Positions 1 to 7,668 are shown, numbered from the stretch's first letter. The stretch: 18,841 bases of DNA from UBA6814 sp040753075 (GCA_040753075.1 JBFMHA010000074.1:1-18841); one strand, 5' to 3'. The notes: a model not told the origin generated them from the sequence alone. Made by a program: numbers and translations.

Positions 1-37
1 GATTGTGCTGGGGCGGCTCCTTTCAGGAGGTGGCGCC

Positions 38-122
38 GGGGGAAAGGGTAAAAACCCTTTTTTTAAAAAAAGGTTCTTTCCCCTTTCCCCCGGACCCCCT
101 TTCCCTTTTTCCAAAAACTTTT
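38..122 (-). terminator. Nested inverted-repeat element downstream of bioC
   Basis: Several perfect inverted repeats are nested here. An 11-bp arm at 38-48 (GGGGGAAAGGG) pairs with 81-91. A 7-bp arm at 43-49 pairs with 54-60. The stretch at 56-73 is two C, seven T, seven A and two G, a perfect palindrome. Read on the minus strand, i.e. downstream of bioC, the element starts with CTAAAAGTTTTTGG, continues with G/A blocks, and ends in T- and A-runs. It probably acts as a terminator or processed 3' end. A related element lies at the right edge of the window, also downstream of a gene. Elements of this look are familiar to me from Desulfovibrio-type genomes, but I could not search for copies. Confidence 0.55.
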
Positions 123-154
123 AGTGAGCAACCAGTTGTAAGCATCGGGAGAGA

Positions 155-171
155 CAAGCCCGTCCGGCTTG
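155..171. repeat. Small hairpin 3' of bioC
   Basis: CAAGCC at 155-160 and GGCTTG at 166-171 form a 6-bp stem with a 5-base loop, about 33 bases beyond the bioC stop. No T-run follows on either strand, so this is at most an mRNA 3' stabilising hairpin. The rest of 123-203 shows no gene or other structure. Confidence 0.3.
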
Positions 172-203
172 CCGGGGCATTGTGGACCTCCGGGGCGGCG
201 ACG

Positions 204-962
204 TCAAGGATGGGGCGCTTCGCCCCAGGCGTAGAGCACCGAGTAGGTGGCCGGGACGCCCTCGGGCGTGGCGAAGGAGTCCTGGTAGGCGGAGAGGAAG
301 GCCTCGTAGCGCCGCCGCGAGGCCGCCCGCTTGGCGGGCGTGAAGGCCGCGCCCGTGCGCTGCAGGGACAGGAGGACTTCGCGGACCGTGGGGAAGTAGA
401 GGATGCGCTTCTCGGTGCGCCACTGCGGCTGCGCGCCGGCCCGGCGCAGGAGGTCCAGCCAGTCCCCGGCCGGCCGCAGGGGGAGGACCGAGCCGAAGCC
501 CGATGCGGCCGAGGCCGCGGCCAGCTCGGCCAGGGCGCCGTGCGTGTAGACCGCCAGGGAGAAGGCCCCGCCGGGCCTGAGCAGGCGGAACAGGGCGGGC
601 AGGCTGCGCTCCGGCGCGGCGAACCACTGCAGGGTCGAGGCCGAGACCAGGAGGTCGAAGCTGGCCGGGGCGAAGGGAGGAGCTTCGCCGTCCCCGGCCA
701 CGCAGAGGGCCTCGGGCGCGTTCTGGCGGTGGGTGCGCAGCATGTCCGGGGAGAGGTCCAGGGCCACGTAGCTCCGCCAGGACAGGCGGGGGGCCAGGGC
801 CCGGCACAGGAAGCCCGTGCCCGCGCCCACGTCCAGGACCCGGCCGCGCTCCCCGGCCGGGCAGAGGGCCGCGCAGGTCCCGGCCACGGCCTGCTGCACC
901 TGGGCCGCCGGGCCGTAGGTCCGGGCCGCCCGGCTAAAGGTGCGTCCGACCGAGGCGGGCAT
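204..962 (-). CDS. bioC: Malonyl-[acyl-carrier protein] O-methyltransferase BioC
   Basis: SAM-dependent methyltransferase, 252 residues, close to the usual BioC length. It methylates the free carboxyl of malonyl-ACP so that fatty acid synthesis can extend it to pimeloyl-ACP methyl ester, the first step of biotin synthesis. Visible motifs: an N-terminal FSRAARTYGPAAQVQQAVA segment typical of BioC, the SAM-binding LDVGAGTG at residues 43-50, ALDLSPDML around 67-75, STLQWF at 109-114 and LRPGG at 128-132. The ATG at 962 lies inside the upstream esterase gene (29-base overlap), but the BioC-like N-terminus begins immediately after it, which supports this start. It is the last gene of the minus-strand bioF-esterase-bioC operon. 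The methyltransferase fold is certain; BioC follows from both motifs and context. Confidence 0.9.
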   Translation of the reverse strand: MPASVGRTFSRAARTYGPAAQVQQAVAGTCAALCPAGERGRVLDVGAGTGFLCRALAPRLSWRSYVALDLSPDMLRTHRQNAPEALCVAGDGEAPPFAPASFDLLVSASTLQWFAAPERSLPALFRLLRPGGAFSLAVYTHGALAELAAASAASGFGSVLPLRPAGDWLDLLRRAGAQPQWRTEKRILYFPTVREVLLSLQRTGAAFTPAKRAASRRRYEAFLSAYQDSFATPEGVPATYSVLYAWGEAPHP

Positions 963-1554
963 GGAGCAGGTCCAGGACCAGAGGTTCGGGAATCTTGTGC
1001 CCGCACTCCGGCGCGGCCGTGGCCGCGCCCGGGAGCAGGGGGAGCAGGGAGTCCAGGGCCCGGGGCCGGACGATGCGGTCCCGGACGCCGCGAACCACGA
1101 CCACGTTGTCCGCGGGAAAGGGCTCGGCCAGGGCGGGCGGGGCGTCGGCCAGGAAGCACAGGCCCGCGACCAGGGCCGCCAGGTGCTCCGGCCGGTGCGG
1201 CGGAGGCTCGGCCTCGCCGCAGTTGGCGTGGAACTCGGCCAGGGTGCGGGCCGGGTCCTGGGCCAGGCTGTCGGCCATGGCCAGCACCGTGCGCTGGGGA
1301 AAGGAGTCCGTGAAGCGGCGGAACGGGGCCAGGAGCAGGACCAGGCCGAAGCGCGGCAGCAGCTGCGCGGCGTGGGACAGCACGAAATAGGCCCCGGTGG
1401 ACCAGGCCGCCAGCGCGTCGCCCCGGGCGGGCAGCAGGCCGGGCAGGTCGGCCGGCGCGAAATCCACGAAGGGCCGCAGGAACGGCCCGGCCGCCGCCAG
1501 CCGGGGATACTGGGCCGCGTCCCCGGCCCAGCCGGTCACGAAGCAGAGGCTCAT
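934..1554 (-). CDS. Alpha/beta hydrolase, probable pimeloyl-ACP methyl ester esterase (BioG/BioH-like)
   Basis: A 206-residue protein between bioF and bioC. A nucleophile elbow is seen as AWSTGAY with Ser52 (A-W-S-T-G rather than the common G-W-S-x-G). A catalytic acid lies in VRGVRDRIVRP (Asp159) and a histidine in ECGHKIPEP (His186), so a Ser-Asp-His triad is complete. Length and motif layout resemble the BioG (DUF452) family, which removes the methyl group from pimeloyl-ACP methyl ester and so ends the BioC-protected chain extension. Its ATG overlaps the bioF stop (ATGA), suggesting translational coupling; its end overlaps bioC. Hydrolase activity is well supported. The exact esterase class (BioG, BioH, BioV or other) is inferred from context. 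Confidence 0.82.
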   Translation of the reverse strand: MSLCFVTGWAGDAAQYPRLAAAGPFLRPFVDFAPADLPGLLPARGDALAAWSTGAYFVLSHAAQLLPRFGLVLLLAPFRRFTDSFPQRTVLAMADSLAQDPARTLAEFHANCGEAEPPPHRPEHLAALVAGLCFLADAPPALAEPFPADNVVVVRGVRDRIVRPRALDSLLPLLPGAATAAPECGHKIPEPLVLDLLHARLGRTHL

Positions 1555-2738
1555 CGCCCCAGCTCCGCGGCCAGGGCGCGGAACGCGGTCCGGGCCAGGT
1601 CCAGGTCCTCGGGAGTCAGGTCCGCGCGCAGGGAGATGCGCAGCCGGGCGGTGTTCGGCGGCACCGTGGGCGGCCGGATGGCCGCGACGTACACGCCGTG
1701 CGCCAGGAGCGCGTCCCGGGCGCGCAGGGCGGCCTCGGCCGGGCCGAGCAGCACCGGAATGATCTGGGTGGCGGAGTCGCCGGTGGCGAAGCCCATGGCC
1801 TGCAGTTCGGCGCGGAAGTCCCGGGCCATGGCCAGGAGCCGCGGCCCGGCCGAGGGATCGGCCTCCGCCAGGTCCAGGGCCGCCAGGTTGGCCGCCGCCA
1901 CCGCGGGCGGCAGGGCGGTGGTGAACACGAAGGCCCGGCCCTTGTTCAGGAGCAGGTCGATGGCGTCCCGGCTGCCGGCCACGTAGCCGCCCAGGGAGCC
2001 CAGGGCCTTGGAGAAGGTGCCCATGTGCAGGGCCGCCTCGCGCTCCAGCCCCAGCTCGCTGGCCAGGCCCCGGCCGCGGCCCAGCACGCCCGTGGCGTGG
2101 GCCTCGTCCACCGCCAGGGGAACCTTGTGGCGGCCGCACAATTCTGCCAGAGTCGCCAGGTCCGCCGCGTCGCCGTCCATGCTGAACACCGTGTCCGTGG
2201 CCAGGAGCTTGCGCGGGTGGTCGCGGTGCTGCTCCAGGAGGCGGGCCAGGTGTTCGGGGTCGTTGTGGCGGTAGCGGACGTGCTTGGCCCCGGAAAGCAG
2301 TATGCCGTCGATGATGCTGGCGTGGTTCAGGCGGTCGGAGAACACCACCGCGTCCCGGCCGGCGAAGGCCGAGAACAGCGCCAGGTTGGCGGCGAAGCCC
2401 GAGGTGAAGCAGAGCGCGGCCTCCTGGCCCTTGAACGCGGCCACCCGGCGGTCCAGCTCGTCGTGCAGCGCGGTGTTGCCCGTGACCAGGCGCGAGGCGC
2501 CCGAGCCCGCGCCGTACTCGCGGGCGGCCCGGCACGCGGCCTCGGCCAGAGCGGGATGTCCGGCCAGGCCCAGGTAGTTGTTGGAGGCCAGGTTGAGCAG
2601 GCGTCGGCCGCCGAGTTCGAGGCGGCGGTCAGCTCCCCGGTCGATTTCCGGGATGGCGCGGCGCAGGCCCGCGGCCTCCAGGCGGTCCAGCTCGGACCTG
2701 ATCCAGGCGGAGAAGTCGTCCATGATGGAAGTGCTCAT
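1551..2738 (-). CDS. bioF: 8-amino-7-oxononanoate synthase BioF
   Basis: PLP-dependent alpha-oxoamine synthase, 395 residues. It condenses pimeloyl-ACP (or -CoA) with L-alanine to give 8-amino-7-oxononanoate. Motifs in order: LNLASNNYLGLAGHPAL (48-64), YGAGSGASRLVTGN (75-88), FTSGFAANLALFSAF, DRLNHASIIDG (135-145), VDEAHATGVLGRGRG with the PLP-contacting Asp211 and His214, and MGTFSKALGSLGG with the Schiff-base lysine Lys244. The ATG at 2738 was chosen because GGGGTA lies about 10 bases upstream; a second in-frame ATG at 2723 has no Shine-Dalgarno. It is the first gene of the minus-strand biotin operon and is divergent from bioA. The open frame continues upstream, but that part is antisense to bioA and is not considered coding. 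Confidence 0.96.
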   Translation of the reverse strand: MSTSIMDDFSAWIRSELDRLEAAGLRRAIPEIDRGADRRLELGGRRLLNLASNNYLGLAGHPALAEAACRAAREYGAGSGASRLVTGNTALHDELDRRVAAFKGQEAALCFTSGFAANLALFSAFAGRDAVVFSDRLNHASIIDGILLSGAKHVRYRHNDPEHLARLLEQHRDHPRKLLATDTVFSMDGDAADLATLAELCGRHKVPLAVDEAHATGVLGRGRGLASELGLEREAALHMGTFSKALGSLGGYVAGSRDAIDLLLNKGRAFVFTTALPPAVAAANLAALDLAEADPSAGPRLLAMARDFRAELQAMGFATGDSATQIIPVLLGPAEAALRARDALLAHGVYVAAIRPPTVPPNTARLRISLRADLTPEDLDLARTAFRALAAELGR

Positions 2739-2819
2739 ACCGCAAATACCCCGGCTTGGCGCAATGCGAATTTTGCCTTGTGATGCCGGCTGGTTGCGCG
2801 ACAGAGAAGAGAGGCTGGC
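2739..2819. promoter_or_regulatory. Divergent bioF / bioA intergenic region
   Basis: An 81-bp gap that must hold promoters for both halves of the biotin locus. It is clearly more A/T-rich than its surroundings. On the plus strand TTGGCG (2756-2761), a 17-base spacer and TGTGAT (2779-2784) make a fair sigma70-type candidate for bioA. No convincing promoter was found for bioF. I looked for the BirA operator (TTGTnAACC inverted repeat) and found only very weak resemblance. An AGAGAAGAGAGG stretch just before bioA supplies its ribosome-binding site. Confidence 0.4.
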
Positions 2820-4148
2820 ATGAACGGCCGCAAGGCCCTGTGGCATCCCTGCACCCAGATGCAGGACCTGGAGCGGCGTCCGCCCCTGCGCATCGCGCGG
2901 GCCGAGGGTGTATATCTCCATGATTCCGAAGGCAAGGCGTACATCGACGCGGTGTCCTCCTGGTGGGTGAACACCCTGGGCCACCGCCACCCCCGCATCA
3001 TGGCCGCCATAAAGGAGCAGGCGGAACGGCTGGACCAGGTGATCCTGGCCAACTGCACCCACGACGCGGCCGAGGAGCTGGCGGCCGGGCTGCTGGAGGT
3101 GGTCCCGCCGGGCCTGGGCCATGTGCTCTTCGCCTGCGACGGGTCCTCGGCCGTGGAGATGGCCCTGAAGCTGGCCTACGGGTTCTTCCGGCACGGCGGG
3201 CAGGCGGAGCGGCGGCGCTTCGCCTACGTGTCCCGCGGCTATCACGGCGACACCGCGGGCTGCATGGCCGTGTGCGGCGACCCGTACTATGCCGCGTTCT
3301 ACAAGGATCTGTTCGTGCCCCAGGTGGAGCTGCCCGGCCCGGACTGCCTGCGCTGCCCGGCCGGGAAGACCCGGGAGACCTGCGCGGCCGAGTGCTTCGG
3401 CCCGGCGGCCGAGGTGCTGGAGCGGCGCGGCCAGGAGTTGGCCGGGGTGATTGTCGAACCCCTGGTCCAGTGCGCGGGCGGGTTCAAGATGCATCCACCT
3501 GCGTGGTTGGCCAGGCTGGCCCAGGCCACCCGCGAGGTCGGCGCGCTTTTCATTCTCGACGAGATCGCCACGGGCTTCGGCCGCACCGGGACCATGTTCG
3601 CGGCCGAGCAGGCCGGGGTGAGCCCGGACCTCATGTGCGTGGGCAAGGGCCTAACCGCCGGGTCCCTGCCCCTGTCCGCCACCCTGGCCGCGCCGCCCAT
3701 CTTCGAGGCCCACTACGGCGAGTTCGCCAGCCTCAAGGCCTTCCTGCACAGCCACAGCTTCACGGGCAACGCCCTGGCCTGCGCCGCGGCCGTGGAGAAC
3801 CTGCGGGTATTCAAGGAGGAGGCGGTGGCGGAGGCCAGCCGGCCCAGGGCCGCGCACCTGGCCCGGGCCGTGCGGGAGCGGTTCGCCGGGCATCCCCGCG
3901 TGGGCGAGGTGCGCACCACCGGGTTCATCACCGCGGTCGAATTCGTGCAGGACAGGGCCACGCTGGAGCCGTTCCCCTGGCGGGCGCGCACCGGATTCCG
4001 GATGAGCCGGGCGGCCATCGCGCGCGGGGCGCTGCTGCGCAACCTGGGCGACGTGCTCTACTTCATGCCGCCCTACTGCATTACCGGCGACGAGATCGAA
4101 AAGCTGGCCGACATCGCCCGGGAGGCGGTCAGGGAGGTGCTGGGATGA
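2820..4148 (+). CDS. bioA: Adenosylmethionine--8-amino-7-oxononanoate transaminase BioA
   Basis: Class III PLP aminotransferase, 442 residues. It converts 8-amino-7-oxononanoate to 7,8-diaminononanoate, normally using SAM as amino donor. Motifs: LWHPCTQMQD near the N-terminus, DAVSSWWVNTLGH (43-55), CDGSSAVEMALKLA (106-119), SRGYHGDT (138-145), LDEIATGFGRTG (246-257) and VGKGLTAGSLPLS with the PLP lysine Lys276. A four-cysteine insert (Cys176, 179, 188, 192) occurs in a loop; similar inserts are known in BioA from various bacteria. A GAGAGG ribosome-binding site precedes the ATG. The stop overlaps the bioD start (ATGA). This is the first gene of the plus-strand bioA-bioD-GNAT operon. Confidence 0.97.
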   Translation: MNGRKALWHPCTQMQDLERRPPLRIARAEGVYLHDSEGKAYIDAVSSWWVNTLGHRHPRIMAAIKEQAERLDQVILANCTHDAAEELAAGLLEVVPPGLGHVLFACDGSSAVEMALKLAYGFFRHGGQAERRRFAYVSRGYHGDTAGCMAVCGDPYYAAFYKDLFVPQVELPGPDCLRCPAGKTRETCAAECFGPAAEVLERRGQELAGVIVEPLVQCAGGFKMHPPAWLARLAQATREVGALFILDEIATGFGRTGTMFAAEQAGVSPDLMCVGKGLTAGSLPLSATLAAPPIFEAHYGEFASLKAFLHSHSFTGNALACAAAVENLRVFKEEAVAEASRPRAAHLARAVRERFAGHPRVGEVRTTGFITAVEFVQDRATLEPFPWRARTGFRMSRAAIARGALLRNLGDVLYFMPPYCITGDEIEKLADIAREAVREVLG

Positions 4149-4756
4149 GCGGGGAGCAGCTGCGCCTCTTCGTGACCGGGGTGGGCACCGGGGTGGGCAA
4201 GACCGTGCTCTCCGGCCTCCTGGCCAAGATGTTCCTGGGGCAGGGCAGGACCGTCCGCTACCTCAAGCCGGTGCAGACCGGCCACCCGCCCGACGACGAC
4301 GCGGCCGAGGTGCGCCGCATCTCCGGCCTGCCCGCGGACAGGGCCGCCCTGCTCTACACCGCCGAGGAGCCCGTGGCCCCCTGCTTCGCCTTCGACCCCT
4401 TCCCGTTCGATGACGTCGTGGCGGCCGTCGAGTCGGCCCGCGACGCCGACGTCCTCCTGGTCGAGGGCGCGGGCGGCCTCCTGGTCCCGCTGGACCACAA
4501 GCGCACCTTCGCGGACCTGGTCCGCGCCACGGGCCTGGAGATCGTGCTGGCCATCCCCAACCGCCTGGGCTGCATCAACGACACCGCCCTGAACCTCTAT
4601 TTCATAGAGAAAGAGGGCCTGCCCCTGCACGGCCTGGCCATGAACGAGCATTTCGAGAACGACGCCAAGAATCGGGAGCGCAACACCCGCGCCATCGCGG
4701 CCATGCGGCCGGGCGCTGCGCTCTACGCCTACGACGCGGGGATCCGGCGGCTGTGA
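4145..4756 (+). CDS. bioD: ATP-dependent dethiobiotin synthetase BioD
   Basis: A 203-residue P-loop enzyme that closes the ureido ring of dethiobiotin from 7,8-diaminononanoate, CO2 and ATP. The P-loop is TGVGTGVGKT (11-20). The family norm is TGTDTxVGKT, so the Thr-Asp pair is replaced by Val-Gly while the key lysine (Lys19) and Thr20 are kept. Other motifs are LKPVQTG (40-46), a run of three Asp at 50-52, VEGAGGLLVPL and IPNRLGCINDTALN. Slightly shorter than the E. coli protein. It starts at an ATG overlapping the bioA stop and its own stop overlaps the GTG of the next gene, so all three genes are probably translationally coupled. Confidence 0.94.
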   Translation: MSGEQLRLFVTGVGTGVGKTVLSGLLAKMFLGQGRTVRYLKPVQTGHPPDDDAAEVRRISGLPADRAALLYTAEEPVAPCFAFDPFPFDDVVAAVESARDADVLLVEGAGGLLVPLDHKRTFADLVRATGLEIVLAIPNRLGCINDTALNLYFIEKEGLPLHGLAMNEHFENDAKNRERNTRAIAAMRPGAALYAYDAGIRRL

Positions 4757-5253
4757 GGAACGGACTCTTGATCCGTTGTGTCCGCCCCGGCGACCTTGAC
4801 CTGGTGGCGGCCATCGAGGCGGCCTGCTTCCCCCCGGCCGAGGCCGCCACGCGGGAGGCGTTGGCCCAACGCATCGCGGCCTTTCCGGACTCCTTCCTGG
4901 TGGCCGAGCTGGACGGGGCCCTGGTGGGCATGGTCAACGGCTGCTGCACCGACAGCCCGGTGATATTCGACGAGATGTTCCACGGCGTGGAGCATCACCG
5001 GCCCGGAGGCGCGAACCAGGCCATCTTCGGCCTGGACGTGCTGCCCGCCCACCGGAGGCAAGGCGTCGCGGCCCGGCTCATGCGCGCCCTCATCCGGGCC
5101 TCCCGGGAAGCGGGCCGCAAGGCCGTCATCCTCACCTGCAAGGATCCGCTGATCAGCTATTACGAGACGCTCGGCTTCGTGAATGACGGATTGTCGCAGT
5201 CCACCCACGGCGACGCCCGGTGGTTCGACATGACGCTCATGCTCAGGCGATAG
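4753..5253 (+). CDS. GNAT-family N-acetyltransferase
   Basis: A 166-residue protein of the Gcn5-related N-acetyltransferase fold. The acetyl-CoA-binding motif A is IFGLDVLPAHRRQGVAARLM (91-110) with the pyrophosphate loop RRQGVA, and the C-terminal YYETLGF (136-142) is the usual motif B tail. It starts with ITRxxxxxD-like residues (LIRCVRPGDLDLVAAIEAACFP). The GTG start overlaps the bioD stop (GTGA), the same coupling as bioA-bioD. The substrate is not identifiable from sequence; proteins of this subgroup acetylate small amines or protein N-termini. Its place as third gene of a biotin operon may be accidental or may point to an amine related to the pathway; nothing in the sequence decides this. 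Confidence 0.88.
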   Translation: MRNGLLIRCVRPGDLDLVAAIEAACFPPAEAATREALAQRIAAFPDSFLVAELDGALVGMVNGCCTDSPVIFDEMFHGVEHHRPGGANQAIFGLDVLPAHRRQGVAARLMRALIRASREAGRKAVILTCKDPLISYYETLGFVNDGLSQSTHGDARWFDMTLMLRR

Positions 5254-5389
5254 ACAGGGCGATTGCTCGAGCCGGCATGGCAAAGCCGCTCTACTGTCGA
5301 ACGAGTCGCACAGGCCGTGGTCGCCGCCGATGTCGCCGAGGGAGGGGACGGGGGCGGTGAAGCGGCCGACGGCGGGGTCGATGGGGATT

Positions 5390-5412
5390 CCCAAGGGCCG
5401 ACGGCCCTTGGG
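5390..5412. terminator. Perfect 10-bp hairpin between convergent GNAT gene and topA
   Basis: CCCAAGGGCC (5390-5399), loop GAC, GGCCCTTGGG (5403-5412): a perfect 10-bp stem with a 3-base loop, 13 bases beyond the topA stop on the minus strand. It could terminate transcription from both sides, but neither strand has a T-run after the stem, so it is not a classic intrinsic terminator. The remainder of the 171-base gap (5254-5389) has no annotated gene; its coding-like minus-strand frame is described in the findings. Confidence 0.5.
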
Positions 5413-5424
5413 CCCCCGGAGGGC

Positions 5425-7668
5425 CTATTCCTCGCCTTCGGCTCTTGAGTAGCGGCAGGCCTTCTGGGGGCAGCCGATGCGGACGCCCTGCTTGGTGGTC
5501 TTGCGCTCCAGGACGGGGAAGCCGCAGGCCGGGCAGGGCTCCTGCACCGGGGGGCTCCACATGGCGTAGTCGCAGCGGGGGTAGTTGCTGCAGGAGTAGA
5601 ACACCTTGCCCCGCTTGGAGCTCTTCTCCACCAGGACGCCGTCGCAGGCTTCGCGGGGGCAGGGCACGCCGGTGGACAGGGATTCGGCGTGGGAGCATTC
5701 GGGGTAGCCCGGGCAGGCGATGAACCGGCCGCCGGCGCGGGTGCGCTTGATGACCAGCTCCCGGCCGCACTTGGGGCACTCCCGGCCGGCGCCCTGGGCC
5801 TCCTGGGGCTCCTTCTCCTGGATCTCGATCTCGCCCTTGTCGTTGCGCTGGAAATTCTTGGTGTTGGTGCAGGCCGGGTAGCCGGTGCAGGCCAGGAACG
5901 TGCCGGCCTTGCCGAACTTGATGGCCATGGGCTTGCCGCACACGTCGCAGGCCAGCCCCGCGTCCAGGCCGGTCTTGACCTGGGCCATGTTCTTGGCCGC
6001 CAGGGACAGGGTGGGGTAGAACTCGCCGGTGAAGGCCTTGAGCAGGCCAACCCAGTCCTCGCTGCCCTCGGCCACCTTGTCCAGGGACTCCTCCATGCTG
6101 GCGGTGAACCCCACGTCCATGAGGGTGGCGAAGTGCTCGGCCAGCATGTCGCTCACCACCGAGCCCAGGTCCGTGGGCGCGAAGCGGCGTTCGGCCATGC
6201 GCACGTACTCCCGGCCCTGCAGGGTCTCGATGATGGTGGCGTAGGTGGAGGGCCGGCCGATGCCCTTGTCCTCCAGCTCCTTGACCAGGGAGGCCTCGGA
6301 GTAGCGCGCCGGCGGCTGGGTGAACTTCTGCTCCTTGGCGAAGTCCTCCAGGTCCAGGGCCTGGCCGGCCTCGAGCCTGGGCAGCTCCGCGGCCTCGGAC
6401 TTCTCCTCGCCGCCGTAGGCCGCCATGAAGCCGGGGAAGAGCAGGCGCTCGCCCTTGGCCTTCCACTCGGTCTTGCCGGCCTTGGCCGTGACCGTGGTGT
6501 CCCAGAAGCGGGCCGCGGCCATCTGGCAGGCCACGAAGCGCTCCCAGATGAGCTTGTAGAGCCGGTACTGGTCCGCGGGCAGGGCGGCCTTGACCTGGGC
6601 CGGGGTGATGTGCACGTCCACCGGCCGGATGGCCTCGTGCGCGTCCTGGGCCGAGGACTTGGTCTTGAACACCCGGGTCTTGTCCGGATAGAAATCCGGC
6701 CCCCAGGCCTGGAGGATGTACTCCTGGGCCGCGTCCAGGGCATCCTGGGCGATGCGCACCGAGTCCGTGCGCATGTAGGTGATGAGGGCCAGGGCGCCCA
6801 GGCTGCCCAGGTCCACGCCCTCGTAGAGGCGCTGGGCGGCGCTCATGGTGCGCTTGGCGGTGTAGCCCAGGCGGCGGTTGGCCTCCTGCTGCAGGGTGGA
6901 GGTGATGAAGGGCGGGCCGGGATGCCTTGCGCGCTCCTTCTCGTCCACCGCGGCGACGGAGAAGCCCTTGGCCTTGGCCTCGGCCTCCACGGCCTCGGCC
7001 TGCTCCCGGGAGCCCACCTCGGCCTTCCTGCCGGAGAGCTTGGCCAGCTCCAGGTCGAAGGCCGGGGGCTCGGGGCCCCGGACCCGGGCCTTGAAGGTCC
7101 AGTATTCCTGGGGGACGAAGGCCAGGCGCTCCTTCTCCCGGTCCACGATGAGCTTGAGGGCCACGGACTGGACCCGGCCCGCGGAGATGCCGCGCTTGAC
7201 CTTCTTCCAGAGGAGCGGGGAGACCTTGTAGCCCACGATGCGGTCCAGCACGCGGCGGGCCTGCTGGGAATTGAACAGGTTCTCGTCCAGGTCCCGGGGG
7301 TGGGCCAGGGCCTCGTGCACGGCGCGGGAGGTGATCTCGTTGAACTGGATGCGGCGGATGACGCCGGCCTTGCCGCGCAGCAGCTCGGCCACGTGCCAGG
7401 CGATGGCCTCGCCCTCGCGGTCCGGGTCCGGGGCCAGGTACACGGAGTCGGCCTCGGCCGCGGCCTTGGTCAGCTTGGCCACCACCTTTTCCTTGCCCGG
7501 GATGACCCGGTACTCCGGGGCGAACGTCGCCTCGTCCACGCCCAGCGTCTTGGCGGGCAGGTCGCGGACGTGGCCCACCGAGGCCTCCACCGCGAAATCC
7601 TTTCCCAGGAACTTGCGAATGGTTTTGACCTTGGCGGGAGACTCGACGATGATGAGATTCTTGCCCAT
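5425..7668 (-). CDS. topA: DNA topoisomerase I (type IA) TopA
   Basis: A 747-residue type IA topoisomerase that relaxes negative supercoils by transient cleavage of one strand. The Toprim domain starts with KNLIIVESPAKVKTI and contains DPDREGE (81-87). The central domain includes SAGRVQSVALKLI (162-174) and ALITYMRTDS, whose Tyr298 is the catalytic tyrosine. Four C-terminal zinc-ribbon units follow: CDVCG...CTGYPAC, CPKCG...CPGYPEC, CPREAC...CSNYPRC and CPACG...CPQKAC. The ATG at 7668 was chosen because GAGG lies 8 bases upstream and the Toprim motif begins directly after; an open frame extends 18 codons further but is unlike the family. Divergent from era. A coding-like frame continues in phase beyond the TAG stop. 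Confidence 0.97.
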   Translation of the reverse strand: MGKNLIIVESPAKVKTIRKFLGKDFAVEASVGHVRDLPAKTLGVDEATFAPEYRVIPGKEKVVAKLTKAAAEADSVYLAPDPDREGEAIAWHVAELLRGKAGVIRRIQFNEITSRAVHEALAHPRDLDENLFNSQQARRVLDRIVGYKVSPLLWKKVKRGISAGRVQSVALKLIVDREKERLAFVPQEYWTFKARVRGPEPPAFDLELAKLSGRKAEVGSREQAEAVEAEAKAKGFSVAAVDEKERARHPGPPFITSTLQQEANRRLGYTAKRTMSAAQRLYEGVDLGSLGALALITYMRTDSVRIAQDALDAAQEYILQAWGPDFYPDKTRVFKTKSSAQDAHEAIRPVDVHITPAQVKAALPADQYRLYKLIWERFVACQMAAARFWDTTVTAKAGKTEWKAKGERLLFPGFMAAYGGEEKSEAAELPRLEAGQALDLEDFAKEQKFTQPPARYSEASLVKELEDKGIGRPSTYATIIETLQGREYVRMAERRFAPTDLGSVVSDMLAEHFATLMDVGFTASMEESLDKVAEGSEDWVGLLKAFTGEFYPTLSLAAKNMAQVKTGLDAGLACDVCGKPMAIKFGKAGTFLACTGYPACTNTKNFQRNDKGEIEIQEKEPQEAQGAGRECPKCGRELVIKRTRAGGRFIACPGYPECSHAESLSTGVPCPREACDGVLVEKSSKRGKVFYSCSNYPRCDYAMWSPPVQEPCPACGFPVLERKTTKQGVRIGCPQKACRYSRAEGEE

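Noticed and set aside
2739..2819. BirA operator between bioF and bioA
   Set aside because: Only partial resemblance (TTGTGATGCC and GGTTGCGCG) without correct half-sites or spacing; not reported as a site.
3..4651. Long open frames antisense to or out of phase with the biotin genes
   Set aside because: They lie opposite or out of phase with genes that have complete catalytic motifs, their products are Arg/Gly/Pro/Ala-rich, and high G+C leaves few stop codons in all frames.
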